NCBI GenBank assembly: GCA_964584935.1
Contig: CAZPBN010000014.1
Location: 25,412 to 89,411 of the forward strand
Direction of reading: 5' to 3'
DNA from: CAZPBN01 sp964584935
Lineage (GTDB): Bacteria > Acidobacteriota > Aminicenantia > Aminicenantales > Aminicenantaceae
Length of the DNA stretch: 64,000 nucleotides
The notes below the pieces were generated by a model. The model was not told the origin of the DNA. It did no database searches and saw only the letters and a list, made by a program, of their open reading frames with translations. This document shows, piece by piece, positions 16,686 to 23,315 of this stretch. Each line of letters opens with the position of its first letter. The stretch's first letter is position 1. A program made the translations under genes and the position numbers.

Positions 16686-17807
16686 ATGGAAAAAGATTAT
16701 TATAAAATACTGGGAGTTGATAAAAAAGCTTCAGCGAGTGATATAAAGAAAGCCTATCGAAAACTCGCCAGAAAATACCATCCTGACCTAAATCCAGGAG
16801 ACAAGGAAGCTGAAACAAAATTCAAAGAAATACAAGAAGCTTATTCTGTTTTAAGCGATCCAAAGAAAAAAAGTCAGTATGACCAATTTGGCTATGTTGG
16901 TGGTGCCCCTCCGGGAGGAGAACAGTATCAATACAGGTCATCCTCAGGGTTTGAAGGATTCAACTTTTCTGATTTTGGCACATCATCCTTTAGAGATTTT
17001 TTTGACAATATATTCGGTTTTGGTGCCAAACAGACGGCAGGATTTGATAAACAACAAGTTGCCAGAGGTGAAGATCTACACTACTCCATGAAAATAAGCT
17101 TTATGGATGCTGTGAATGGAGTTGAAACCCGGATTAAATTAACTCATATGGTCCCCTGCAGTGTGTGCAAGGGGAGCGGTGCTATTCAAACGGGAGCGCA
17201 GAATACATGTCCTCAGTGCAGAGGCAGTGGATATAGTAATGTCCAGAGAGGATTTATGAGATTTTCAAGTCCCTGTCCCCTTTGTAATGGAACAGGAAAG
17301 ACAAGAGGAGAAGAATGCTCTGCCTGTTACGGCCAAGGTCTTGTTCAAAAAACAGAATTGATTAATGTGAGGATTCCAGCAGGAGTGGATACCGGATCCA
17401 AAGTCCGAATAGCTGGAAAAGGAAATGCTGGAAGGAATGGAGGCCCACCGGGAGATTTATTCATTATGATTAAAGTGGATCCGCATAATTTGTTTAGAAG
17501 AGAAGGATCTAATATCTATGTGAAAATTCCTATCACCGTTCCTGAGGCTACCCTGGGTGCCAAGATTGAAGTTCCGACTTTATTCGGAAAGACTATGATC
17601 AAAATACCTCCTGGAACCAAATCCGGACAAAAATTCAGAATAAAAAATAAAGGAGCTCCCATAATCAAAAAGAAGGCGAGAGGTGACCAATTTGTAGAGG
17701 TAACCATTGTTCCTCCTCCCTTCAATGATGAAAGAATTAGAGAAATGATGAGAGAATTGGGAAAAATCTCTGATCAAAATCCAAGAGAGAAAATGGTGTC
17801 TGGCTAA
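16686..17807 (+). CDS. dnaJ: Co-chaperone DnaJ (type I)
   Basis: A 373-residue Hsp40 that stimulates DnaK ATPase. The J domain (1-70) carries YHPDLNPGD with the HPD triad. A Gly/Phe-rich region (about 75-120) and four zinc-binding repeats follow (CSVCKGSG, CPQCRGSG, CPLCNGTG, CSACYGQG, about 158-220), then the two C-terminal beta domains (VRIPAGVDTGSKVRI, KIPPGTKSGQKFRI). It is 84 bp after dnaK beyond the nested hairpin and only 1 bp before hspR. Confidence 0.97.
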   Translation: MEKDYYKILGVDKKASASDIKKAYRKLARKYHPDLNPGDKEAETKFKEIQEAYSVLSDPKKKSQYDQFGYVGGAPPGGEQYQYRSSSGFEGFNFSDFGTSSFRDFFDNIFGFGAKQTAGFDKQQVARGEDLHYSMKISFMDAVNGVETRIKLTHMVPCSVCKGSGAIQTGAQNTCPQCRGSGYSNVQRGFMRFSSPCPLCNGTGKTRGEECSACYGQGLVQKTELINVRIPAGVDTGSKVRIAGKGNAGRNGGPPGDLFIMIKVDPHNLFRREGSNIYVKIPITVPEATLGAKIEVPTLFGKTMIKIPPGTKSGQKFRIKNKGAPIIKKKARGDQFVEVTIVPPPFNDERIREMMRELGKISDQNPREKMVSG

Positions 17808-17808
17808 A

Positions 17809-18204
17809 ATGAAAGAAGAAAAAAATCCAAAGGATTTTTATCATATAAGCAGCGTTGCCCGGATGTATAATATACATCCCCAAACACTGAGATTATATGA
17901 AAAAGAAGGATTGTTGAGACCTTCAAGAAGTGAAGGAAACACAAGGACTTATACAAAGAATGATCTGGAGAGGCTTGAGCTGATATTGAATCTGGTCCGT
18001 GATCTGGGTGTGAATCTTGCAGGAGTTGAAGTCATAATCAATATGAGAGAAAAAATAGAAAGAATTGAGAAAGAAGTTGATGAATTTCTTAATTATATAA
18101 GAAGAGAGTTTTTTGAGGGAAGAGAAGAAGAGTTTGACAGGAGAAAAAAAAGCCTCATCCATATAAATCCTGGAAAAATTGTCAAAATAGAAAAATCGGA
18201 TTAA
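17809..18204 (+). CDS. hspR: MerR-family heat shock regulator HspR
   Basis: A 131-residue MerR-type DNA-binding protein. The helix-turn-helix and wing run HISSVARMYNIHPQTLRLY, YEKEGLLRPSRSEGNTR and TYTKNDLERLELILNLVRD, then GVNLAGVEVIIN, the signature of HspR. A coiled-coil helix with many Glu and Lys ends the protein. HspR represses dnaK operons through HAIR sites and is titrated by DnaK; a HAIR-like operator overlaps the dnaK promoter here. The gene begins 1 bp after dnaJ and 13 bp before the sigma factor gene. Confidence 0.9.
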   Translation: MKEEKNPKDFYHISSVARMYNIHPQTLRLYEKEGLLRPSRSEGNTRTYTKNDLERLELILNLVRDLGVNLAGVEVIINMREKIERIEKEVDEFLNYIRREFFEGREEEFDRRKKSLIHINPGKIVKIEKSD

Positions 18205-18217
18205 AATACACTCTGCA

Positions 18218-19063
18218 ATGCGGAATTACCAAGACTATTTCGAACTAAAGGATTTAAAGCAGTATCTCCGTCAGATTTCAAAATATAAGTCTCTGAGTCC
18301 AGAAGAAGAAAAAAAGCTGGGGAAACAGATAAAAAAAGGAAATAAAGAAGCACTAGAAAAATTAATAAAAGCTAATTTAAAATTTGTTGTTTCTTATGTA
18401 AAAAAATATAAGGGGATGGGAATCAGTTTCATGGATCTCATCCATGAAGGAAATATCGGACTTATAGAGGCAGCGAAAAGGTTTGATCCGGACAAAAATG
18501 TTAAGTTTATTTCTTATGCTGTTTGGTGGATCAGACAGGCGATCATTCATGCCTTATCCCGATATTCAAGGATTTATCATCTTCCCCAGAAGCTATCAGA
18601 TCAAATATCCGGAATGAAAAAGAAAAAAGCAAAGCTCAAAAATGAACTGGGAAGAGAACCGACAAGAGAAGAGATTGCAAAAATAATGGAGATTGAAACA
18701 GGGGATATCGAAGAACTTGAAATGCTGGATGAAAAGAATGTTTCGTTAAGTGATAAAAGTTATGATGATGAGAGACAACTGGAAGAAAAGGTGGAAGATT
18801 CCATGGTTCCATCTGTGGAATATATGATTATAAGATCATCGATAAAAAAACAGATAAGGGCTTTACTGGAAGAGCTGGATGAAAAAGAAGCGCGTGTGTT
18901 AAAATTAAGATTTGGGCTGGGTGACGAACAACCTCGAACGCTCCAGGAGATTGGAGATATGTTGAATTTAACGAGAGAAAGAATAAGACAGATAGAAAAC
19001 AAAGCCATGAAAAGATTATCCCGCTCTCAAAAAATGCAGCAGCTGCGAGGATATTTAAACTGA
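18218..19063 (+). CDS. RNA polymerase sigma-70 family factor (short RpoD-like)
   Basis: A 281-residue sigma factor with regions 1.2 (LKQYLRQISKYKSLSPEEE), 2 (SFMDLIHEGNIGLIEAAKR, FISYAVWWIRQAIIHAL), 3 and 4.2 (LQEIGDMLNLTRERIRQIE). Region 1.1 and the non-conserved insert of primary sigma factors are missing, so it is a group 2/3-like factor. Its place in the HspR-controlled dnaK operon suggests a stress or housekeeping-like alternative sigma. Its TGATG junction with the next gene (stop overlaps start by 1 base) couples their translation. No anti-sigma gene is near. Confidence 0.88.
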   Translation: MRNYQDYFELKDLKQYLRQISKYKSLSPEEEKKLGKQIKKGNKEALEKLIKANLKFVVSYVKKYKGMGISFMDLIHEGNIGLIEAAKRFDPDKNVKFISYAVWWIRQAIIHALSRYSRIYHLPQKLSDQISGMKKKKAKLKNELGREPTREEIAKIMEIETGDIEELEMLDEKNVSLSDKSYDDERQLEEKVEDSMVPSVEYMIIRSSIKKQIRALLEELDEKEARVLKLRFGLGDEQPRTLQEIGDMLNLTRERIRQIENKAMKRLSRSQKMQQLRGYLN

Positions 19064-19809
19064 TGGAAAATAATGTTTGCCAGAAATGCCAGGGGACAGG
19101 CTGGATTTTGGAAGAATCAGGATCTGGGACTGTTGCCAAGAGGTGTACGTGTTTTGTGGATCGAAAAAGTCAAATTATTTTCGATCAAGCGAATATTCCT
19201 TTAAGATATAAAAACTGCACTTTTGAAAATTTTGAGGTCCATAACAATTCCCATAAAGATGCCTTAAAAGTATCAAAAAAGTTTTTTGAAGATTATCCGG
19301 TTTTAAAATGCGGACTTCTTTTTCAAGGACCCTGTGGAGTGGGAAAAACTCACCTGGCTGTTGCCATTATCAATGAACTGATCGAAAAGAAAAGAATTGA
19401 ATGTTATTTTTATGATTTCAGGGCTTTGATTAGAGACATCCAAAAGTCATTTGACCGGGAATCTCCTCTAAAAGAAAGCGACTTGTTAGGACCTGTTTTT
19501 CAGAAAGATGTTTTGGTTCTTGATGAACTGGGAGCAAAAAGGACATCAGATTGGGTTGATGAAACTATTTTTTATATTATAAATAAACGATACAATAATA
19601 AGAAATTAACCATCTTCACTTCCAATTACATTGATTCAGATGAAGAGGAAGAAGATAACAAAGTTGGCAGGTTCAAGGATTCAGAGGAATCTCTATTGAC
19701 CCGGATAGGAGTCCGGTTGAGGTCAAGAATATATGAGATGTGCAAGATTGTGAACATGTGGGGGAAAGACTATCGCAGAAATGTCAAGCAGGAAACCTAT
19801 CGTTTTTAG
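19063..19809 (+). CDS. DnaC/IstB-like AAA+ ATPase (helicase-loader type)
   Basis: A 248-residue ATPase. The N-terminus has a zinc-finger-like pattern CQKCQGTGW...CTC (about 5-32), as in DnaC-type loaders of many phyla. Walker A is GPCGVGKTHLAVAI (about 90), Walker B is VLVLDELGA (about 150), and IFTSNYID is a sensor-1-like segment. DnaC-like proteins load the replicative helicase DnaB; IstB relatives serve transposons, but no istA is beside it and the position inside a chaperone operon argues for a host role. It overlaps the sigma gene by one base. Confidence 0.82.
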   Translation: MENNVCQKCQGTGWILEESGSGTVAKRCTCFVDRKSQIIFDQANIPLRYKNCTFENFEVHNNSHKDALKVSKKFFEDYPVLKCGLLFQGPCGVGKTHLAVAIINELIEKKRIECYFYDFRALIRDIQKSFDRESPLKESDLLGPVFQKDVLVLDELGAKRTSDWVDETIFYIINKRYNNKKLTIFTSNYIDSDEEEEDNKVGRFKDSEESLLTRIGVRLRSRIYEMCKIVNMWGKDYRRNVKQETYRF

Positions 19810-19941
19810 TCTCAGAAAATCTATTCACAGCGTTTGGAAATTGTTGTTAAAACGGTTATCTGAGTGGGACTTCCTGTTGTAAGCAAAGAAGATAATAAAT
19901 ATTTTTTTTACTCTGTTGGTTTGTAATGTCTATTTGTTTTT

Positions 19942-19960
19942 CAATCAAATTATTTGATTG
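19942..19960. other. 19-bp palindrome upstream of tRNA-Asn
   Basis: CAATCAAAT-T-ATTTGATTG is a perfect dyad with one central base. It overlaps the upstream part of the proposed tRNA promoter, so it might be a regulator site, or part of the terminator region of the preceding operon (no T-run follows). Confidence 0.4.
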
Positions 19961-19986
19961 ATATTACAGTCAAATTTTGTTAAATT
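19958..19986 (+). promoter_or_regulatory. Probable promoter of tRNA-Asn
   Basis: TTGATA (19958-19963), 17 bp, TAAATT (19981-19986). The tRNA 5' end is 13 nt after the -10 box. Confidence 0.45.
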
Positions 19987-19998
19987 ATTCTCACCTGC

Positions 19999-20074
19999 TC
20001 CTCGGTAGCTCAATCGGCAGAGCGGGTGGCTGTTAACCACTAGGTTGCAGGTTCGAGTCCTGCCCGAGGAGCCA
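19999..20074 (+). tRNA. tRNA-Asn (GTT anticodon)
   Basis: A complete cloverleaf of 76 nt with encoded CCA. Acceptor TCCTCGG pairs with CCGAGGA; D-arm AGCTCAATCGGCAGAGC; anticodon loop CTGTTAA gives GTT; T-arm GCAGGTTCGAGTCCTGC. Its last 9 bases begin a 22-bp sequence repeated at 23088, so the gene is the integration site of the element that follows and stays intact after insertion. Confidence 0.97.
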
Positions 20075-20087
20075 ATCCGAACGCTTT
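20066..20087 (+). repeat. Left attachment-site repeat (attL-like)
   Basis: A 22-bp perfect direct repeat with 23088-23109. It includes the 3' acceptor strand, discriminator and CCA of tRNA-Asn and 13 bp beyond it. Confidence 0.8.
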
Positions 20088-20089
20088 GT

Positions 20090-20353
20090 GCAATCAAAGA
20101 TAGCAGAGAAGGGGTAATTTAAAGTATATGTGAGACTTCCGTTGTCTATTTCACAGTTCTGAAGCACCAATTTCAAAAGCTGTCTTTTTATATCCGGATC
20201 AGAACTTAAAAACAGATCATATTCACTATGAGCAAGGCTAAGTATATAGTTTGCAGTAATATAATATTCTTCATCAGCAGTTTGAAGGTTATCCATTTTC
20301 TGTTTTATTTTGCTTTGTGCTTCTCTGAATTTTTGATGTTTTTTGTCATACAT
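20090..20353 (-). pseudogene. C-terminal remnant of a large serine recombinase
   Basis: About 88 residues resemble the coiled-coil/C-terminal end of large serine recombinases: KIKQKMDNLQTADEEYYIT, ILSLAHSEYDLFLSSDP and KRQLLKLVLQNCEIDNGS. The resolvase and zinc-ribbon domains are missing. The frame runs on antisense through the tRNA gene, giving a chance tail that is not real protein. Just upstream it abuts an IstB fragment. It sits immediately inside the left repeat and points at it, as an integrase would. Confidence 0.7.
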
Positions 20354-20540
20354 GTCTTTAGTAATTCTCCTTTGAGTTGCAGTCTGTATGCGTTATGAAC
20401 GATTCTATCCATGATGGCATCGGCAAGTGTTGGATTTCCAAACTGTTCATGCCATTGGGCAACTGGTATCTGAGTAACAACCATGGTCGAGCTGCGATTG
20501 TATCTATCCTCGAAGATTTCAAGGAGACGTGAAAAGTAAG
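20350..20540 (-). pseudogene. C-terminal remnant of IstB (IS21 family)
   Basis: LLEIFEDRYNRSSTMVVTQ, IPVAQWHEQFGNPTLADAI and DRIVHNAYRLQLKGE match the end of IstB-type transposition ATPases. Walker motifs are absent because the N-terminal two thirds are lost. It is broken on one side by dispersed repeat DNA (20575-20610) and on the other by the recombinase remnant. Confidence 0.75.
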
Positions 20541-20574
20541 ATGAAAGAAGAAGATGCAAATCGGAAATCGATGA

Positions 20575-20610
20575 ATCGTAAGATGTCAGACGTGAGACGT
20601 AAGATGAAAG
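20575..20610. repeat. Dispersed GTAAGA(C/T)GTGAGAC-type repeat tract
   Basis: Degenerate units such as GTAAGATGTCAGACGTGAG and ACGTAAGATG; the same family occurs at 48970, 51753, 53848, 54072 and 63893 and inverted at 37331. Confidence 0.7.
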
Positions 20611-20655
20611 AAGATGGGAATCAGAATCCAGAAAACGATAATTGTGATGTTGCCA

Positions 20656-20882
20656 TAAAGATAGACAATATTCCAGGTTATAGGGAACGGCACACCGTAA
20701 GACCTGGATTGACTGGGATTGCTCAAATTTATCTTCCTCAAGATGCGCCCCGTTATCGGAAATTTAAATATGACTTGCTTTATATCAAAAGGCAGAGCTT
20801 CTGGCTGGATATAAAACTGATTTTCCTTTCCTTTTGGGTGACTTTCAGGGGGAAGTGGGAAACGAGTGAGAAGAAATTTTGA
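20656..20882 (+). pseudogene. C-terminal remnant of a bacterial sugar transferase
   Basis: Residues IPGYRERHTVRPGLTGIAQI, then KYDLLYIKRQSFWLDIKLIF, match the end of undecaprenyl-phosphate sugar phosphotransferases (WbaP/PglC-like), where RPGLTG and the YDLYYI.. segment are conserved. The N-terminal membrane part and catalytic DE motif are absent. The frame starts in repeat DNA, so it is a truncated copy from an exopolysaccharide locus. Confidence 0.7.
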
Positions 20883-20891
20883 ATTAGGAAC

Positions 20892-20929
20892 GGAGAATAG
20901 AGAATGGGGAATGGAGAATAGAGAATGGG
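20892..20929. repeat. 17-bp direct repeat GGAGAATAGAGAATGGG, two copies
   Basis: Perfect copies at 20892-20908 and 20913-20929 with 4 bp between. Related GGAATGG units fill the gap. It lies between the sugar transferase remnant and the antitoxin gene. Confidence 0.75.
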
Positions 20930-20973
20930 ATTGAATATCACTTAAATATGTGATATACATAAATGTGTGACTC

Positions 20974-21234
20974 ATGACTGAAAAGAAAAATAATGGCAGA
21001 AACGTGACCTTGTATTTGTCTAGGGATTTAATACAAAAAACTAAAATTATGGCAGTCAAAGAAGATAGGTCTTTAAGTTCCTATATGAAAGAAGCTCTTG
21101 AGGAAAAAATTAGAAAAGATTCCGGTTATAAAAAGGCAAGGAAACGGCAGTTAAGGCTTATTGAAAAGGGGTTTGATCTAGGCACTCGGGGGAAAATAGT
21201 CATATACAGAGACAAACTTCATGAACGAAAATAA
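20974..21234 (+). CDS. Ribbon-helix-helix antitoxin, partner of PIN toxin
   Basis: An 86-residue basic protein. NVTLYLSRDLIQKTKIMAV then RSLSSYMKEALEEKI is the RHH DNA-binding pattern of antitoxins paired with VapC-type toxins. The C-terminal tail (GYKKARKRQLRLIEKGFDLG) would wrap the toxin. Its stop lies 14 bp inside the next gene, the usual overlap of TA pairs. Such antitoxins repress their own promoter. It sits among remnants but shows no disruption itself. Confidence 0.8.
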   Translation: MTEKKNNGRNVTLYLSRDLIQKTKIMAVKEDRSLSSYMKEALEEKIRKDSGYKKARKRQLRLIEKGFDLGTRGKIVIYRDKLHERK

Positions 21235-21643
21235 ATTGTTTTTGGATACCAATATCCTTATATACGCTTATGACATTTCTGCAGGTAAAAAAAATGAGAT
21301 AGCACGGAAATTGGTTGTTGATTTATGGGAGACTCAATCAGGATGTTTGAGTACTCAAGTGCTGCAGGAATTCTTCGTTTGTGTTACAAAAAAAATTCCA
21401 AAGCCATTAGACATAAACAGAGCAAAGGAAATTGTTCATGACTTATTGAATTGGAATATTGTTGTTAATGACGGTGGAACAATCATAAAGGCGATAAATA
21501 TTCATTTGGATTATAAATTTTCTTTCTGGGATTCTCTGATTATTCAATCTGCGATTAATGGAGGAGCAGAGACGTTGTATACTGAGGATTTTGTTGGCGC
21601 AGAGAAAATTAAAGGAGTTGAGATTACAAATCCATTTGTTTGA
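21221..21643 (+). CDS. PIN-domain ribonuclease toxin (VapC-like)
   Basis: A 140-residue PIN protein. Acidic metal-binding residues are visible in KLFLDTNILIYAYD (Asp near residue 9), STQVLQEFF (Glu) and YKFSFWDSLIIQSA (Asp), with TEDF near the end. VapC toxins cleave tRNA or rRNA when the antitoxin is lost. It overlaps the antitoxin gene by 14 bp. All catalytic positions seem kept, so the pair may still be active, unlike the rest of the element. Confidence 0.85.
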   Translation: MNENKLFLDTNILIYAYDISAGKKNEIARKLVVDLWETQSGCLSTQVLQEFFVCVTKKIPKPLDINRAKEIVHDLLNWNIVVNDGGTIIKAINIHLDYKFSFWDSLIIQSAINGGAETLYTEDFVGAEKIKGVEITNPFV

Positions 21644-21714
21644 AAAATTAACTGGGAATCGAAAAAGTCGATCCCTGCTTCCCACCTATTATTGAAGATA
21701 AGACTCCATTTGTC

Positions 21715-21961
21715 CCTCAAAAAGGATGGGCAGAGATGATAAGAAAAGTCTATGAAATCGATCCTCTCATTTGTCCTCAATGTGGTGGACAATGCCTGCC
21801 TGTGCGGTGCACGCAGACAGGCGCATTATCTCCTTTATCAAAGACCATAAAGTCATTGACAGGATCATCGATCACCTCAAACTGACATTTAAGGCAGAAC
21901 GTCCTCCGCCTGCACATGCCCAGCTTCATATGGCAGCTGAGGAACAAGTGAAATATCTATA
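21715..21961 (+). pseudogene. C-terminal remnant of an IS91/IS801-like transposase, interrupted
   Basis: The translation gives GWAEMIRKVYEIDPLICPQC, then after an insertion RIISFIKDHKVIDRIIDHLK and LTFKAERPPPAHAQLHMAAE, the known tail of Y2-type IS91 transposases. Between the two parts, at about 21794-21822, a GC-rich imperfect palindrome shifts the reading frame. The upstream catalytic domain is gone. Confidence 0.7.
21792..21824. repeat. GC-rich imperfect palindrome inserted in transposase remnant
   Basis: GCCTGCCTGTGCG and ACGCAGACAGGC face each other around GTGC. It stands out from the AT-rich surroundings and separates two parts of one protein match, so it behaves as a small REP-like insertion. 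Confidence 0.6.
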
Positions 21962-22189
21962 AAAGTCTAGGTTGCTTTATTAATGTCGAGATCTATTCTT
22001 TACTCCCATTATATTATCATTTTTACTAAAATTATCTTCTCTTTTCTTTTTTTCTACATTTTTCCTTGACCGGTTTTTTTATTTTCTTTAATATTGTTAA
22101 TGAGGAAGTTGAGAAGAGAGGAAATTAGTAAAAAGAAGTCAAAATCACAGCAACTAAAAAAGCAGGCTCTCAATGCACCTTAAACAAGC
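21962..22189. other. Non-coding AT-rich stretch inside the element
   Basis: Pyrimidine-rich plus strand without a credible gene, RNA or repeat that I can see. Confidence 0.5.
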
Positions 22190-22461
22190 CTATATTCTGT
22201 CTAAACAATGGGGAGACCCTAGGACATCCACTACAAGCCTGCCCCAATCATCTACGGTTTGAGCACTTTGATTTCTACCTTCTCGTTCAAAATTAGTCTA
22301 TTGAGTTTCTCCTGGGCCTCCTCATACCCTGGCTCTCCCTTTTCTGGAGTATTATATCCACAAGCACGAACAGTATCTCCACCCCTTTGATTCCATTTCC
22401 AGCCTTCCTTAACCTTAAAAGTATCTCCATCAATTACTTCACTTACCGTAAATTCTGTCAT
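22190..22461 (-). pseudogene. Frameshifted staphylococcal-nuclease-like (SNase) gene
   Basis: The open part gives 69 residues, with SEVIDGDTFKVKEGW (metal Asp) and VRACGYNTPEKGEPGYEEA (catalytic Arg and Glu), then stops. In another frame the sequence continues VDDWGRLVVDV, the expected next SNase motif with its second catalytic Arg, and then stops again at 22190. One frameshift near 22253 thus splits the domain. A GGGGGG run 10 nt before the ATG would serve as ribosome site. Confidence 0.7.
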
Positions 22462-22507
22462 GATTTTTTACCCCCCTTTGATTTCTAATCTCAAGTAACA
22501 AAAAATA

Positions 22508-22568
22508 TGTCACAATAATTTGTCATAGTAGATGTCGCAGTAATGTCACAGTAGAATGTCACAGTAAT
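22508..22568. repeat. Degenerate tandem TGTCACAGTA repeats
   Basis: Five head-to-tail units of 11-13 bp: TGTCACAATAAT, TTGTCATAGTAGA, TGTCGCAGTAA, TGTCACAGTAGAA, TGTCACAGTAATT. They follow the stop of the winged-helix remnant. Confidence 0.7.
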
Positions 22569-22708
22569 TCATAATATCTTGTAGGATCAGTCTTACTTTT
22601 AGCAACTTCTTTTATTAAGCTCATATCAACCATTTTGGATAGGTCTCGCTGGATTGTTCTCCTAACCAGCTTGAACTTTAGTCTGATATCATCTACCGAA
22701 CCTCGCTT
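22559..22708 (-). pseudogene. Winged-helix DNA-binding protein fragment
   Basis: A 49-residue frame reads RGSVDDIRLKFKLVRRTIQR, DLSKMVDMSLIKEVAKSKTD and PTRYYELL, the recognition helix and wing of a DeoR/Fic-associated type winged helix that ends RYYEL. A stop codon precedes it and no start is available, so only the C-terminal part remains. Confidence 0.55.
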
Positions 22709-22746
22709 TTAGCCATCTTTGATATTAAGATATTTTTTCCCTTCGA

Positions 22747-22895
22747 TGTCAATAGGCGTTTAGTATAATTTAAGTCCTTTTTAATAATTTTCTTTTCTTA
22801 AGTGACATCATTTTCTAAAAAAAATAATCCCTATACATATCCTGCTAGTAAAAGTATGTGCCGATTCAGTGCGTAAATTTAAACGCCTATTGACA
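22747..22895. repeat. 149-bp MITE-like element with 16-bp terminal inverted repeats
   Basis: TGTCAATAGGCGTTTA at 22747-22762 is perfectly inverted as TAAACGCCTATTGACA at 22880-22895. The 117 bp between hold no gene. Whether target duplications flank it is unclear. Confidence 0.6.
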
Positions 22896-23087
22896 AGTAA
22901 TCGTATTATAAGACTGACTGAGAAGCAGGGATTCGAATCCCAATTCCATGATCCAGAGTCAAATGTCCCATAAGTAACTTTCTAAAAATAATTATATAAA
23001 GGTGAGGTTGATCTAGAACTTTCAAAAAAAACATTTTAATGAAATTGAGTTAATTTCTAATTCTTGCTTTACGTTTCGCACATCATA

Positions 23088-23109
23088 GAGGAGCCAATCC
23101 GAACGCTTT
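23088..23109 (+). repeat. Right attachment-site repeat (attR-like)
   Basis: A perfect 22-bp copy of 20066-20087 without the rest of the tRNA. It marks the right end of the decayed element. Confidence 0.8.
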
Positions 23110-23248
23110 TAAGTATTCATATATGGAAATTCAGTGATAAATTATAAAATTTACGGAAAAAAAACTGAGTATTATTAAAACCTGTGTGGATAGGAAATGC
23201 TGTTTTTGATCAAATCATACTTTCTCGGGCCGTATCTTGAAAGATTCC

Positions 23249-23276
23249 TTGATATTCATTTAAAGAATGGTATAAT
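23249..23276 (+). promoter_or_regulatory. Sigma70 promoter of the lipoprotein gene
   Basis: TTGATA (23249-23254), 16 bp, TATAAT (23271-23276). The start codon follows 39 nt after the -10 box with AAGGAGG in between, so this is a well-formed expression signal. Confidence 0.7.
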
Positions 23277-23315
23277 CCTCATCTTGAGTCATATTATTTT
23301 GTCAAGGAGGTTGCT

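Larger units (their letters stand above)
20066..23109. mobile_element. Decayed integrated element at tRNA-Asn, bounded by 22-bp direct repeats
   Basis: The 22-bp sequence GAGGAGCCAATCCGAACGC plus TTT occurs at 20066-20087 (tRNA 3' end) and at 23088-23109. Between them are only remnants: serine recombinase C-terminus reading toward the tRNA, IstB, sugar transferase, IS91-like transposase, frameshifted nuclease and a winged-helix fragment, plus an intact-looking RHH/PIN pair. Host-type genes resume after the right repeat. This is the expected footprint of a tRNA-targeted genomic island that has shrunk to 3 kb. Confidence 0.75.

Noticed and set aside
20033..20092. Antisense protein frame across tRNA-Asn ending in SNLQPSG
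   Set aside because: This tail is a well-known artefact of reading a tRNA gene backwards; only the upstream part is recombinase-like.
22915..22950. GCAGGGATTCGAATCCC, looking like a tRNA T-arm
   Set aside because: The segment is a plain palindrome; the base before the T-loop cannot pair and no acceptor, D or anticodon arm is present on either strand.
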